DNA from: Butyricimonas faecihominis
Lineage (GTDB): Bacteria; Bacteroidota; Bacteroidia; Bacteroidales; Marinifilaceae
DNA: 64,000 bases
Reading direction: 5' to 3'
NCBI RefSeq assembly: GCF_033096445.1
Contig: NZ_AP028155.1
Location: 1,741,880 to 1,805,879 of the forward strand
The notes under the pieces are model-generated. The model made no database searches. It was not told where the DNA came from and was given only the letters and a program-made list of their open reading frames with translations. Below are positions 25,586 through 35,193 of this stretch, piece after piece (positions within the stretch are counted from its first letter, which is position 1; each line of letters starts with the position of its first letter). Made by a program: the position numbers and the translations under genes.

Positions 25586-27025
25586 ATGGGTTCGATTAAA
25601 AAAGAGCTACTCTCCGGTGTTTTTTATACAGCCATTGCTAAATATTCGGGTATTCTCATATCATTGATTATTACAGGAGTACTTGCCAGATTAATATCCC
25701 CGGATAAATTCGGTATCGTGGCCGTAGTAACGGTTATCACCTTTTTTTTCAGCATATTCAGTGACCTCGGAATAGGAGCGGCTATCATACAAAACAAGGA
25801 ACTTCAACAAAAAGATCTTAACCAATTGTTTTCATTCACGGTATGGAGCGGGTGTATCTTAACACTATTATTTTTCCTTTGCTCATGGCCGATTTCCTTT
25901 TTCTACAAAGAACCGAGCATGAAGACGATCACCCAGCTATTAGCTATAAATCTTTTCTTCGCATCAGCAAACATTGTCCCGAATGCCCTATTGTATAAAG
26001 CGAAAGCTTTCAAATTTCTCGCATGGAGAAGTCTTGGTGTGCAAGTAAGCGGAGGTATAATCGCTATTCTGGCAGCTCTTGGTGGAGCAGGACTTTATGC
26101 TTTAATTATAAATCCCATTCTTTCCAGTATCCTACTATTTATCATATCTTATCAAAAATATCCTCAAACACTGGAAATGACCTGGGGCATCCCTTCTATC
26201 CGGAAAATATTCAAATTCTCGGCTTATCAGTTCATATTCAATATCATCAACTATTTTAGTCGAAATCTCGACAAGCTCCTTATCGGGAAATACATGGGAA
26301 TGTCACCCTTGGGATATTACGAAAAATCATATCGGCTGATGATGCTTCCTTTACAAAATATCACCCATGTCATCACTCCCGTGATGCACCCCATCTTTTC
26401 AGACTATCAGCATGATTTAAATCATCTGGCAGGTGCATATGAAAAAATCATCCGTTTACTAGCTTTCATCGGGTTGCCATTATCTGTTTTCCTTTGGTTC
26501 TCGGCACGTGAAATCACCTTGATCGTATTCGGTGAACAATGGATGCCCTCTGTATCAATATTTCAAATATTATCTATTTCTGTCGGGATACAAATCATCA
26601 TGTCTACCTCCGGCTCCATTTTCCAAGCATCCAACGACACAAAGAGCCTATTTTTATGTGGGTTATTCTCATCAATCATCAACGTGGCAGGTATATGCGT
26701 CGGATTATTTATTTTCAAAACACTGGATGGCGTAGCCTGGAGTATCACGATCACGTTTTCAATCAGTTTTCTTCAATGCTATTACCAAATGTATTACATC
26801 ACCTTTCGTCGTTCTATCATTCATTTAGGGAAACAATTTCTCTCCCCTATCTTACTCGGTAGTATCGTATTTCTAACACTATTTTTAATTACCCCTTTCA
26901 TAACTCCATATTCGTTATTTATCAATTTGATCATAAAATCAGTTGTCTTTATAGGGATAGATCTAACCTATATTCATATCACAAAAGAATACAATTTGGT
27001 GAAACTACTTAAATTCAAAGCATGA
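25586..27025 (+). CDS. wzx: Wzx-type lipid-linked oligosaccharide flippase
   Basis: This 479-residue protein has 12-14 hydrophobic segments and belongs to the MOP superfamily (polysaccharide_synt type): SGVFYTAIAKYSGILISLII at the N terminus, then ARLISPDKFGIVAVVTVI, FFSIFSDLGIGAAIIQNKEL and NYFSRNLDKLLIGKYMGM. It should move undecaprenyl-linked repeat units across the inner membrane for the polymerase at 16472. Its stop overlaps the next gene by 4 bp (ATGA). It is the only flippase in the plus-strand locus. Confidence 0.9.
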   Translation: MGSIKKELLSGVFYTAIAKYSGILISLIITGVLARLISPDKFGIVAVVTVITFFFSIFSDLGIGAAIIQNKELQQKDLNQLFSFTVWSGCILTLLFFLCSWPISFFYKEPSMKTITQLLAINLFFASANIVPNALLYKAKAFKFLAWRSLGVQVSGGIIAILAALGGAGLYALIINPILSSILLFIISYQKYPQTLEMTWGIPSIRKIFKFSAYQFIFNIINYFSRNLDKLLIGKYMGMSPLGYYEKSYRLMMLPLQNITHVITPVMHPIFSDYQHDLNHLAGAYEKIIRLLAFIGLPLSVFLWFSAREITLIVFGEQWMPSVSIFQILSISVGIQIIMSTSGSIFQASNDTKSLFLCGLFSSIINVAGICVGLFIFKTLDGVAWSITITFSISFLQCYYQMYYITFRRSIIHLGKQFLSPILLGSIVFLTLFLITPFITPYSLFINLIIKSVVFIGIDLTYIHITKEYNLVKLLKFKA

Positions 27026-28185
27026 AAGCATTATTTCTCACGTTCCATGGCTTTCACGCCACCAATGGAATTAGCAAAAAGATCCACTATCAAGTACGAG
27101 CACTCGAAGCTAACGGGGTGGAGACCCATCTTTGTTATTTATCGGAAAAACAAGGAATAAAATACCGTATGCTAGATCAAGAGATTCTGGCAGATTACGG
27201 AGATGGTATAAAAGGAAAACTATACAAACGTTTTGAATTCAATTCGGTCTTCCGCTACATTATTAAAAACCAGATTGATCTGGTATATATTCGCTCGGAC
27301 CACAATGCCAATCCATTCACAATTAGACTGGTTAGTAAAATAAAAAAAGCCGGAATCCATGTGGTTATGGAAATTCCCACGTATCCGTACGATCAAGAAT
27401 ACATTCTATCCAAAGGGAAGATACAACTACTTATCGACAAATGTTTTAGGAAACAACTTGCTAAATACTTAGACCGAATTATCACCTTTTCCAATTACAA
27501 AACGATATTCGGAATCCCAACACTCCAAATCTCTAATGGGATTGATTTCAAGGACATCCCCGTAAAACAAGAAGCAAACGACACTTCACAAGAAATTCAT
27601 TTAATCGGGGTCGCCGAGATTCACTATTGGCACGGATTTGACCGCTTGTTGAAGGGTCTTGCTAATTACTACATTCATGCTCCCCAATACAAAGTGTATT
27701 TTCATATTATTGGAGATTTTTTTAGCCTAAGAGAGCGTGAAGAATATATGTCTATCATCAAAGAGAATCACCTAGCTCCCTATGTTATCCTGCATGGACG
27801 GCAAGCTGGACAAATGCTTGACCTTCTTTTTGAACTATGCGATTTCGGAATCGGCAGTTTGGGACGCCATCGTAGTGGAATCACAAATATTAAAACGCTT
27901 AAAAACAGAGAATATGCAGCTAGAGGTATTCCGTTCATCTATTCAGAAATAGACGAAGATTTTGAAAATATGCCTTATATCATGAAAATTCCCGCAAACG
28001 AGGAAGCTGTGGATATAAAGCAAATACTCAATTTCTACAATCAATTGCATATCACGCCTTTAGAAATAAGAAATTCGATTCGACATCTTTCATGGAATAA
28101 CCAAATGAAAAAGGTACTTGATGAGATGCAGAAAAAAGACAAAATAAATCCAAACAATAACAATATTGCTAACTTTGCCACATAA
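27022..28185 (+). CDS. Glycosyltransferase family 4-like protein
   Basis: This 387-residue protein opens with MKALFLTFHGFHATNGIS, a GT-B N-terminal strand-loop, and has VYIRSDHNANPF, ISNGIDFKDIPV, LIGVAEIHYWHGFDRLLKGL and ILHGRQAGQMLDLLFELCDF. The last corresponds to the donor-binding region. The usual E-x7-E motif is weak, with TNIKTLKNREYAARGIPF in its place, as in a subset of exopolysaccharide GT4 enzymes. It is translationally coupled to wzx and followed 32 bp later by the EEP-hydrolase pair. Confidence 0.75.
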   Translation: MKALFLTFHGFHATNGISKKIHYQVRALEANGVETHLCYLSEKQGIKYRMLDQEILADYGDGIKGKLYKRFEFNSVFRYIIKNQIDLVYIRSDHNANPFTIRLVSKIKKAGIHVVMEIPTYPYDQEYILSKGKIQLLIDKCFRKQLAKYLDRIITFSNYKTIFGIPTLQISNGIDFKDIPVKQEANDTSQEIHLIGVAEIHYWHGFDRLLKGLANYYIHAPQYKVYFHIIGDFFSLREREEYMSIIKENHLAPYVILHGRQAGQMLDLLFELCDFGIGSLGRHRSGITNIKTLKNREYAARGIPFIYSEIDEDFENMPYIMKIPANEEAVDIKQILNFYNQLHITPLEIRNSIRHLSWNNQMKKVLDEMQKKDKINPNNNNIANFAT

Positions 28186-28217
28186 TATACAAATAAATTT
28201 ATCCCTAATAAAGAGAA

Positions 28218-29309
28218 ATGGCCGCACTAAGGTTTTTCTTTTACCTGTTAATGAAACCAGCAACCCTAGGAATGACATTCTTGGGCGTATGTGGAATTTT
28301 TGCACCATGTATCAATCCTGATAAATGGTGGATTCCTGCATTATCTGGTCTATTCATGCCGGGAATTATATTAGTCAATTTATATCTCCTAGTATTTTGG
28401 GGAATCCATAAAAAATGGTGGATTATATTACCATTTATCACAATCATCAGTAATCATCAATTCTTTTCAGGAATGTTTCAATCACCTTGGAAACAAGATA
28501 TTCCCTATGCTCCAAAAGATGAAATCACCATCGCTAGCTATAATGTTGAAGGTTTCTACTGGATCGCACGAAATATAAAATATAATATAAAAAAATTAGT
28601 AGAAGACAATCACATTGATATTTTATGTATCCAAGAACATTGTGAAGAATCACATCTGGATAGCATCACCATTCAACAAAAATTCGGACTTCCCAATCGA
28701 TGTGTGTTTTTTAACAGACAAACAGCATGGGCCAATTTTGGGATCAGCATATATAGTCATTATCCCATAATTCGATACGGTGAAATCAATTTTAATTCCG
28801 AAAAGAACAATAGTATGTGGGCAGACATCTTAATCGGAAAAGATACCATCCGTGTATTCAATAACCACTTACAAACAACAGATGTCAGCATGAATGGCAA
28901 AAAATATGAAGAATACAGAAGCGTTAAAGACTGGAAAGGTCAGGCCCGGACACTTGTGAACATCGTGGAACAACTAAAAGCCAACTTTGTCATTCGTGCC
29001 AGCCAAGCTGTACAAGTTCGAAACATCATTGACACGACCCGTTACCCTGTCATTGTATGCGGAGATTTCAACGACACGCCCGTGTCCTTTGCCTATAACC
29101 ATATTGCAGGAAATAACTTAACAGACGGTTTTCGGGATCGAGGGAAAGGATATGGACATTCATTCAACGGGATTAAAGGATTGTTACGAATAGATTTTAT
29201 CAGTTACGACAAATCTTTCACAGGATTAGTGTACGATTCACCCCATCTTCCATGGAGTGACCATAACCCGATTATAATGAAAGTAAAATTAAAAACAACA
29301 TCAAGATAA
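28218..29309 (+). CDS. Membrane-anchored endonuclease/exonuclease/phosphatase (EEP) fold protein, copy 1
   Basis: This 363-residue protein has three N-terminal hydrophobic segments (about 4-28, 35-58 and 62-80) followed by an EEP catalytic domain. The motifs are in order: IASYNVEG (Asn), ILCIQEH (metal-binding Glu), FNNHLQTT (His), VCGDFNDTP (Asp/Asn) and WSDHNPI (Asp-His). All key residues are kept, so it should be an active metal-dependent phosphoesterase, with the active site outside or at the membrane surface depending on topology. EEP enzymes cleave nucleic acids, phospholipids or inositol phosphates; the substrate here is unknown. Copy 2 follows 7 bp later and has the same architecture. 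Confidence 0.85.
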   Translation: MAALRFFFYLLMKPATLGMTFLGVCGIFAPCINPDKWWIPALSGLFMPGIILVNLYLLVFWGIHKKWWIILPFITIISNHQFFSGMFQSPWKQDIPYAPKDEITIASYNVEGFYWIARNIKYNIKKLVEDNHIDILCIQEHCEESHLDSITIQQKFGLPNRCVFFNRQTAWANFGISIYSHYPIIRYGEINFNSEKNNSMWADILIGKDTIRVFNNHLQTTDVSMNGKKYEEYRSVKDWKGQARTLVNIVEQLKANFVIRASQAVQVRNIIDTTRYPVIVCGDFNDTPVSFAYNHIAGNNLTDGFRDRGKGYGHSFNGIKGLLRIDFISYDKSFTGLVYDSPHLPWSDHNPIIMKVKLKTTSR

Positions 29310-29316
29310 GACTTCT

Positions 29317-30393
29317 ATGGCAGCTCTCAGATATTTCTTTTCACTCTTAATGGTCCCGATTAGTTTCGTTACGGCTGGATTTAGCCTCATCGCATACATG
29401 GCCGGACAGACAGACCCCAATGAATCAATATTTATCACGTTCATCGGGTTAGCTATTCCTGTTGTTCTGATTATAAATTTACTAATTCTCGTTTACTGGA
29501 TCATTAGAAAAAAATGGTGGGTAATCATACCTATCATCGCCATTTTATTAAATAGCGGTTATATCACGTCAATCTTTCAAATGACACTATCATCTTCCGA
29601 ATTACCGGATGGAAAACTTCCCCTACGTATAGCCAGCTATAACGTGGGAAAATTCAAATCATGGGAACATTTGGAAACCCAATACTATATTTCGGAATTT
29701 CTAAAAAATAACGAGACTAACATTATCTGTTTCCAAGAATACCGGGAAAACACCAAGATCAACGCAGACACTCTTTCCCATTTGTTAAACTGCCCCCATC
29801 ATGCAATAACTTACTTACCCGGTTCCACAACCTTGGGAACGGGAATTTTTAGTAAATACCCTATTTTGCGATTCGGGAAGATACCTCTTGATTCCCAAAC
29901 AAATGATGCCATGTGGGTTGATATTCAAACCGGGGAAACAACGACAAGAATAATCAGTTGTCACTTACAAACAACAAATTTCAGCAGGAAACGGAAATTA
30001 CTAGATGATCCCGCACTACAAAATGCAGACATACAACAAGTAGAAGACGTCGTAACGGATATATCACAAGAATTAGCCCTAAATTTCAAGATCAGAGCCA
30101 CGCAGGCTCAAATTGTAAGACAAGTTATTGACACGACACGAATTCCCACAATCGTCTGTGGAGATTTTAATGACACCCCTTCATCCTACACTTATCAACA
30201 TATCAAGGGAAACTTAAAGGACAGTTTCAAAACACGAGGTAACGGATACGCCTATACCTTCCGGGGAATACACCACCTGTTACGCATTGACTTTATCCTT
30301 TATTCTAAAGAGTTTAAATGTACAGACTATTACTCGCCGGAAAAAGGATGGAGCGATCATAACCCGGTTATCAGTGAATTCTATCTAAAATAA
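29317..30393 (+). CDS. Membrane-anchored EEP fold protein, copy 2
   Basis: This 358-residue protein is a paralogue of the preceding one. It starts with the same MAALR residues, has three N-terminal membrane segments (about 8-30, 36-58 and 62-82) and all EEP motifs: IASYNVGK, IICFQEYRE, ISCHLQTT, VCGDFNDTPSSYTY and WSDHNPVIS. The two copies share the IRATQA-IV-R-VIDTTR region and the GYAYTF/GYGHSF-nGI-LLRIDFI region. Tandem duplication followed by divergence is likely. It lies 5 bp before the last GT2 gene. Whether it works on the glycan, its lipid carrier or something unrelated cannot be told. Confidence 0.85.
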   Translation: MAALRYFFSLLMVPISFVTAGFSLIAYMAGQTDPNESIFITFIGLAIPVVLIINLLILVYWIIRKKWWVIIPIIAILLNSGYITSIFQMTLSSSELPDGKLPLRIASYNVGKFKSWEHLETQYYISEFLKNNETNIICFQEYRENTKINADTLSHLLNCPHHAITYLPGSTTLGTGIFSKYPILRFGKIPLDSQTNDAMWVDIQTGETTTRIISCHLQTTNFSRKRKLLDDPALQNADIQQVEDVVTDISQELALNFKIRATQAQIVRQVIDTTRIPTIVCGDFNDTPSSYTYQHIKGNLKDSFKTRGNGYAYTFRGIHHLLRIDFILYSKEFKCTDYYSPEKGWSDHNPVISEFYLK

Positions 30394-30398
30394 CAATT

Positions 30399-31577
30399 AT
30401 GACACAATTTCTTCAATACCTATTCTGGATTTCCATTATTATCGTATTCTACACATACATCGGATACGGAATCCTATTATACATCCTTGTCAAAATCAAA
30501 GAAAAACTCCACCCGGAACAGCCATTAACACTTCCGGAACCTCTTCCCGATGTTACGCTACTTATCGCAGCTTACAACGAAGAAAAGATCATCAAAGCAA
30601 AAATGGATAACTGTGCGACTCTCGATTACCCGAAAGACAAGTTACACGTGATCTGGGTTACCGACGGTTCCACCGATTCAACAAATATGTTATTGGCCAC
30701 ATACCCGAACGTAACGGTTCTCTTTTCCCCCGAGCGCAGAGGAAAGACGGCAGCCCTGAACCGGGCAATGCCATTTATTAAAACATCATACACGATTTTC
30801 ACAGATGCCAACACGATGCTCAACGTGGGATCGATAAAAGAAATTATGACTTGTTTCACCAATCCTAAAACGGGGTGCGTGGCCGGGGAGAAACGTATCG
30901 AAAACAAGGACAAAGACAACGCTGTTTCAGGTGGAGAAGGTTTTTACTGGCGCTACGAATCAAAATTAAAAGCGTGGGATTCCAAGTTGTACTCGGCAGT
31001 AGGAGCTGCAGGGGAATTATTCGCCATCCGTACGGAATTATTCAACCCCATGCCCGAAGACACTTTACTGGATGACTTTATTCTCTCGCTACGAATTGCC
31101 ATGCAAGGTTATAAAATTGCCTATTGCGACAAGGCCTACGCCATTGAATCCGGCTCCGCGGATATGCACGAAGAACAAAAACGCAAAGTACGCATTGCAG
31201 CAGGGGGCTTACAATCTATCGCTCGGCTAAAAGGACTACTCAACCTGTTCAAATATGGCACCCTCTCCTTTCAATATATATCACACCGGGTACTACGCTG
31301 GTCGGTTACGCCCGCTCTATTATTCCTACTATTCCCGTTGAATTTGATTCTCGTCATTGCACAGGGAGCATCCCTCTACAAGATCATAATCATCCTACAA
31401 ATTATCTTTTACGTTCTAGCTTGTCTCGGGGCTATTATGGCCAAAAAACAGATAAAAATAAAGATTCTATTTATCCCTTACTACTTCATGTTCATGAATT
31501 TAAACGTGTTGAAAGCACTTTTCTATCTGAAAAAACACAAGGGTAAAGGAACTTGGGAAAAAGCGAAAAGAGGATAA
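30399..31577 (+). CDS. Membrane glycosyltransferase family 2
   Basis: This 392-residue protein has an N-terminal membrane segment (about 8-30), a GT2 domain (VTLLIAAYNEEKIIKAKMDN, WVTDGSTDSTN, IFTDANTML as DXD region, ALLDDFILS-like DDFILSLRIAMQ) and two or three C-terminal membrane helices (about 305-375). The layout resembles BcsA/HasA-like or dolichyl-mannose-synthase-like transferases, but the QxxRW motif is not clear (VRIAAGGLQSIARL is at that position). It is the last gene of the plus-strand glycan operon and its stop lies 3 bp from the stop of the opposing UDP-xylose synthase gene. No terminator is visible between them. Confidence 0.85.
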   Translation: MTQFLQYLFWISIIIVFYTYIGYGILLYILVKIKEKLHPEQPLTLPEPLPDVTLLIAAYNEEKIIKAKMDNCATLDYPKDKLHVIWVTDGSTDSTNMLLATYPNVTVLFSPERRGKTAALNRAMPFIKTSYTIFTDANTMLNVGSIKEIMTCFTNPKTGCVAGEKRIENKDKDNAVSGGEGFYWRYESKLKAWDSKLYSAVGAAGELFAIRTELFNPMPEDTLLDDFILSLRIAMQGYKIAYCDKAYAIESGSADMHEEQKRKVRIAAGGLQSIARLKGLLNLFKYGTLSFQYISHRVLRWSVTPALLFLLFPLNLILVIAQGASLYKIIIILQIIFYVLACLGAIMAKKQIKIKILFIPYYFMFMNLNVLKALFYLKKHKGKGTWEKAKRG

Positions 31578-31580
31578 CAA

Positions 31581-32513
31581 TTACAATTGAGACTTAAAAT
31601 AATCTATCGTTTTCACCAACCCATCCCGCAAAGGGATCATCGGCTGCCAGCTTAACTTCATTCTAGCTAACGTTATATCCGGCCTGCGCTTCCTAGGATC
31701 ATCTTCCGGAAGTGTTCCAAACACGATTCGGGACTTTGACCCTGTCAACTCCAATACCAAATTTGCCAGTTCCAACATCGTGAATTCCCCGGGATTACCA
31801 AGATTCACCGGACCAGTAAAATTATCCTCCGTGGCCATCATTCTAATCATACCATCGATTAAATCATCCACGTATTGAAAACTTCGTGTCTGGGTTCCAT
31901 CACCATAAATCTCAATATCTTTTCCTTGTAAGGCATTCACGATAAAATTCGATACCACGCGCCCATCATTCTGAGCCATACGAGGTCCGTAAGTATTAAA
32001 TATACGAATAATTTTCACCACAACCCCGGCCTGACGGTGATAATCCATGCACAATGTCTCCGCACATCTCTTTCCTTCATCATAACAAGAACGCAGCCCG
32101 ATAGGATTCACGTTTCCCCAGTATTCTTCAGTTTGCGGATGTTTCACTGGATCACCATAAACCTCACTCGTAGACCCCTGTAACAACTTTGCCTTAACCC
32201 CTTTCGCCAATTCCAACATATTTACCGCACCAAAAACAGAGGTATTTATAGTTTTTATCGGGTCATATTGATAGTGTACCGGAGATGCCGGACAAGCCAG
32301 ATTATAAATCTCATCCACTCCCTTCATATAAGGCCAGATAATATCCCGTTCCTCCAATTCAAAATTAGGATTACCTACCAAATGTTGAATATTTTCCTTC
32401 GAACCGGTAAAAAAATTGTCTAAACAAATCACATAATTACCTGATTCTATTAATCGATCACATAAATGTGACCCTAAAAAACCAGCTCCGCCAGTCACTA
32501 ATACACACTTCAT
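31581..32513 (-). CDS. UDP-glucuronate decarboxylase (UDP-xylose synthase)
   Basis: This 310-residue short-chain dehydrogenase has the Rossmann motif [11 protein letters not shown] (7-17), the UXS-specific [23 protein letters not shown]-like STSEVYGDP, and the catalytic pair Y144/K148 in [20 protein letters not shown]. These match UXS enzymes, which make UDP-xylose from UDP-glucuronate with bound NAD+. No UDP-glucose 6-dehydrogenase of the UGD type is seen in this window. A TATGTTTG -7 box lies just upstream, and the preceding gene is closed by a large palindromic terminator, so it should be its own transcription unit. UDP-xylose could feed either glycan locus. Confidence 0.88.
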   Translation of the reverse strand: MKCVLVTGGAGFLGSHLCDRLIESGNYVICLDNFFTGSKENIQHLVGNPNFELEERDIIWPYMKGVDEIYNLACPASPVHYQYDPIKTINTSVFGAVNMLELAKGVKAKLLQGSTSEVYGDPVKHPQTEEYWGNVNPIGLRSCYDEGKRCAETLCMDYHRQAGVVVKIIRIFNTYGPRMAQNDGRVVSNFIVNALQGKDIEIYGDGTQTRSFQYVDDLIDGMIRMMATEDNFTGPVNLGNPGEFTMLELANLVLELTGSKSRIVFGTLPEDDPRKRRPDITLARMKLSWQPMIPLRDGLVKTIDYFKSQL

Positions 32514-32534
32514 AATTCACCTCTATTATTTATA

Positions 32535-32542
32535 CAAACATA
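32535..32542 (-). promoter_or_regulatory. -7 box of the UDP-xylose synthase gene
   Basis: Minus-strand TATGTTTG matches TAnnTTTG, about 22 bp before the start codon. It abuts the 48-bp palindrome, so the -33 region would fall within that palindrome. Confidence 0.5.
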
Positions 32543-32544
32543 CA

Positions 32545-32592
32545 AAAAATATTCGAAAATCACACTAATTAGTGTGATTTTCGAATATTTTT
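32545..32592 (-). terminator. Perfect 48-bp palindrome, terminator of the ABC-F gene
   Basis: Two 24-bp arms are exactly complementary (centre at 32568/32569, core CACACTAATTAGTGTG, ends A5/T5). It starts 26 bp after the ABC-F stop. The terminal T-run makes it a likely bidirectional Rho-independent terminator. It also overlaps the upstream region of the UDP-xylose synthase gene. Confidence 0.8.
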
Positions 32593-32618
32593 ATTCACAG
32601 AGACAATTAGAATGAATA

Positions 32619-34232
<1,614 letters not shown>

Positions 34233-34267
34233 TTATCTTTTTCTAAAAACGCCCGCGAAGATACACG

Positions 34268-35122
34268 TTAAAAAGTTGCCATGCAACTTTTTAATGCTTC
34301 TCTCCAATCCCGGATCTCCAAATTGAAAGTCTCCTTAATTTTTGTCTTATCCAAAATTGAATAAGCAGGTCTTTTTACTTTAGAAGGATATTCCTCGGTT
34401 GTCACTGGGTTCACTTTACAATTTGCCCCTGTAATCGCCACGATTTCTTTGGCAAAATCATACCACGTACAAGCACCTTCATTCGTAAAGTGATATACCC
34501 CCTCCAATTCCGGGAGATCATCCCGTTCCATAATGCTAATAATAGCCTCGGCCAGATCCCCCGCATAAGTCGGCGTTCCCCACTGATCGTTCACCACGTT
34601 CAACTCGTCCCACTCAGAAGCCAAACGGGATATTGTTTTCACGAAATTATGTCCATACCCGGAGTACAGCCAAGCTGTACGGATAATAATATACAGACAT
34701 CCCGATTTTTTGATAGCCTGTTCTCCTTCCAATTTTGTTCTCCCGTACACGCTCTGCGGATTTGTAGCATCTTTTTCCGTATAAGGATGATCCGATGTCC
34801 CGTCAAACACGTAATCTGTCGAGATATGGACCAGCAGACAATCCAGTTTCACGGCAGCATTGGCCAAGTTAGCCACGGCATCACGATTCAATTTCATCGC
34901 TTTTTCCTCATCGTCTTCTGCTTGGTCGACAGCCGTGTATGCAGCACAATTAATGATCGTGTCAATATCATGCGTCTCAATAAAGGCACATATCGCCTTA
35001 AAATTCGTTATATCCAATTCTTCAACATCCGTGTAAAACACGTCATCCAGCAAAGAAAAGCTACGATTTCTCAACTCTGTACCTAACTGTCCATTCGCAC
35101 CCGTGATCAATATATTCGCCAT
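34268..35122 (-). CDS. rfbD: dTDP-4-dehydrorhamnose reductase
   Basis: This 284-residue protein has MANILITGANGQLGTELRNR at the N terminus, INCAAYTAVDQAEDDEEKA, HISTDYVFDG and the catalytic YGRTKLEGE. It reduces dTDP-4-keto-L-rhamnose with NADPH, the last step to dTDP-L-rhamnose. The start is set at 35122, because the frame can be extended 18 codons upstream only through an A/T-rich intergenic repeat, whereas family members begin at MANILITG. It is the last of four rhamnose genes on this strand and lies 72 bp after the CapD-type gene. Confidence 0.93.
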   Translation of the reverse strand: MANILITGANGQLGTELRNRSFSLLDDVFYTDVEELDITNFKAICAFIETHDIDTIINCAAYTAVDQAEDDEEKAMKLNRDAVANLANAAVKLDCLLVHISTDYVFDGTSDHPYTEKDATNPQSVYGRTKLEGEQAIKKSGCLYIIIRTAWLYSGYGHNFVKTISRLASEWDELNVVNDQWGTPTYAGDLAEAIISIMERDDLPELEGVYHFTNEGACTWYDFAKEIVAITGANCKVNPVTTEEYPSKVKRPAYSILDKTKIKETFNLEIRDWREALKSCMATF

Positions 35123-35124
35123 AT

Positions 35125-35158
35125 ATAATTTTAGATTTATGATTTTAAATTTATGATT
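35125..35158. repeat. A/T-rich repeat upstream of rfbD
   Basis: The plus strand holds two copies of atttatgatttt-like words with aaattt between them. This belongs to the dispersed A/T-rich word family in this window and produces a false N-terminal extension of rfbD. Confidence 0.55.
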
Positions 35159-35193
35159 TCGCCGCTCAAAACCCACTCACTTTAGCCCCCTTA

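Noticed and set aside
32545-32592. Insertion-sequence terminal repeats
   Set aside because: The palindrome is continuous with no element inside and sits just after a stop codon with T-rich ends, as expected for a terminator.
35123-35176. N-terminal extension of rfbD
   Set aside because: The extra 18 codons run through an A/T-rich repeat; family members start at the MANILITG sequence, 35122.
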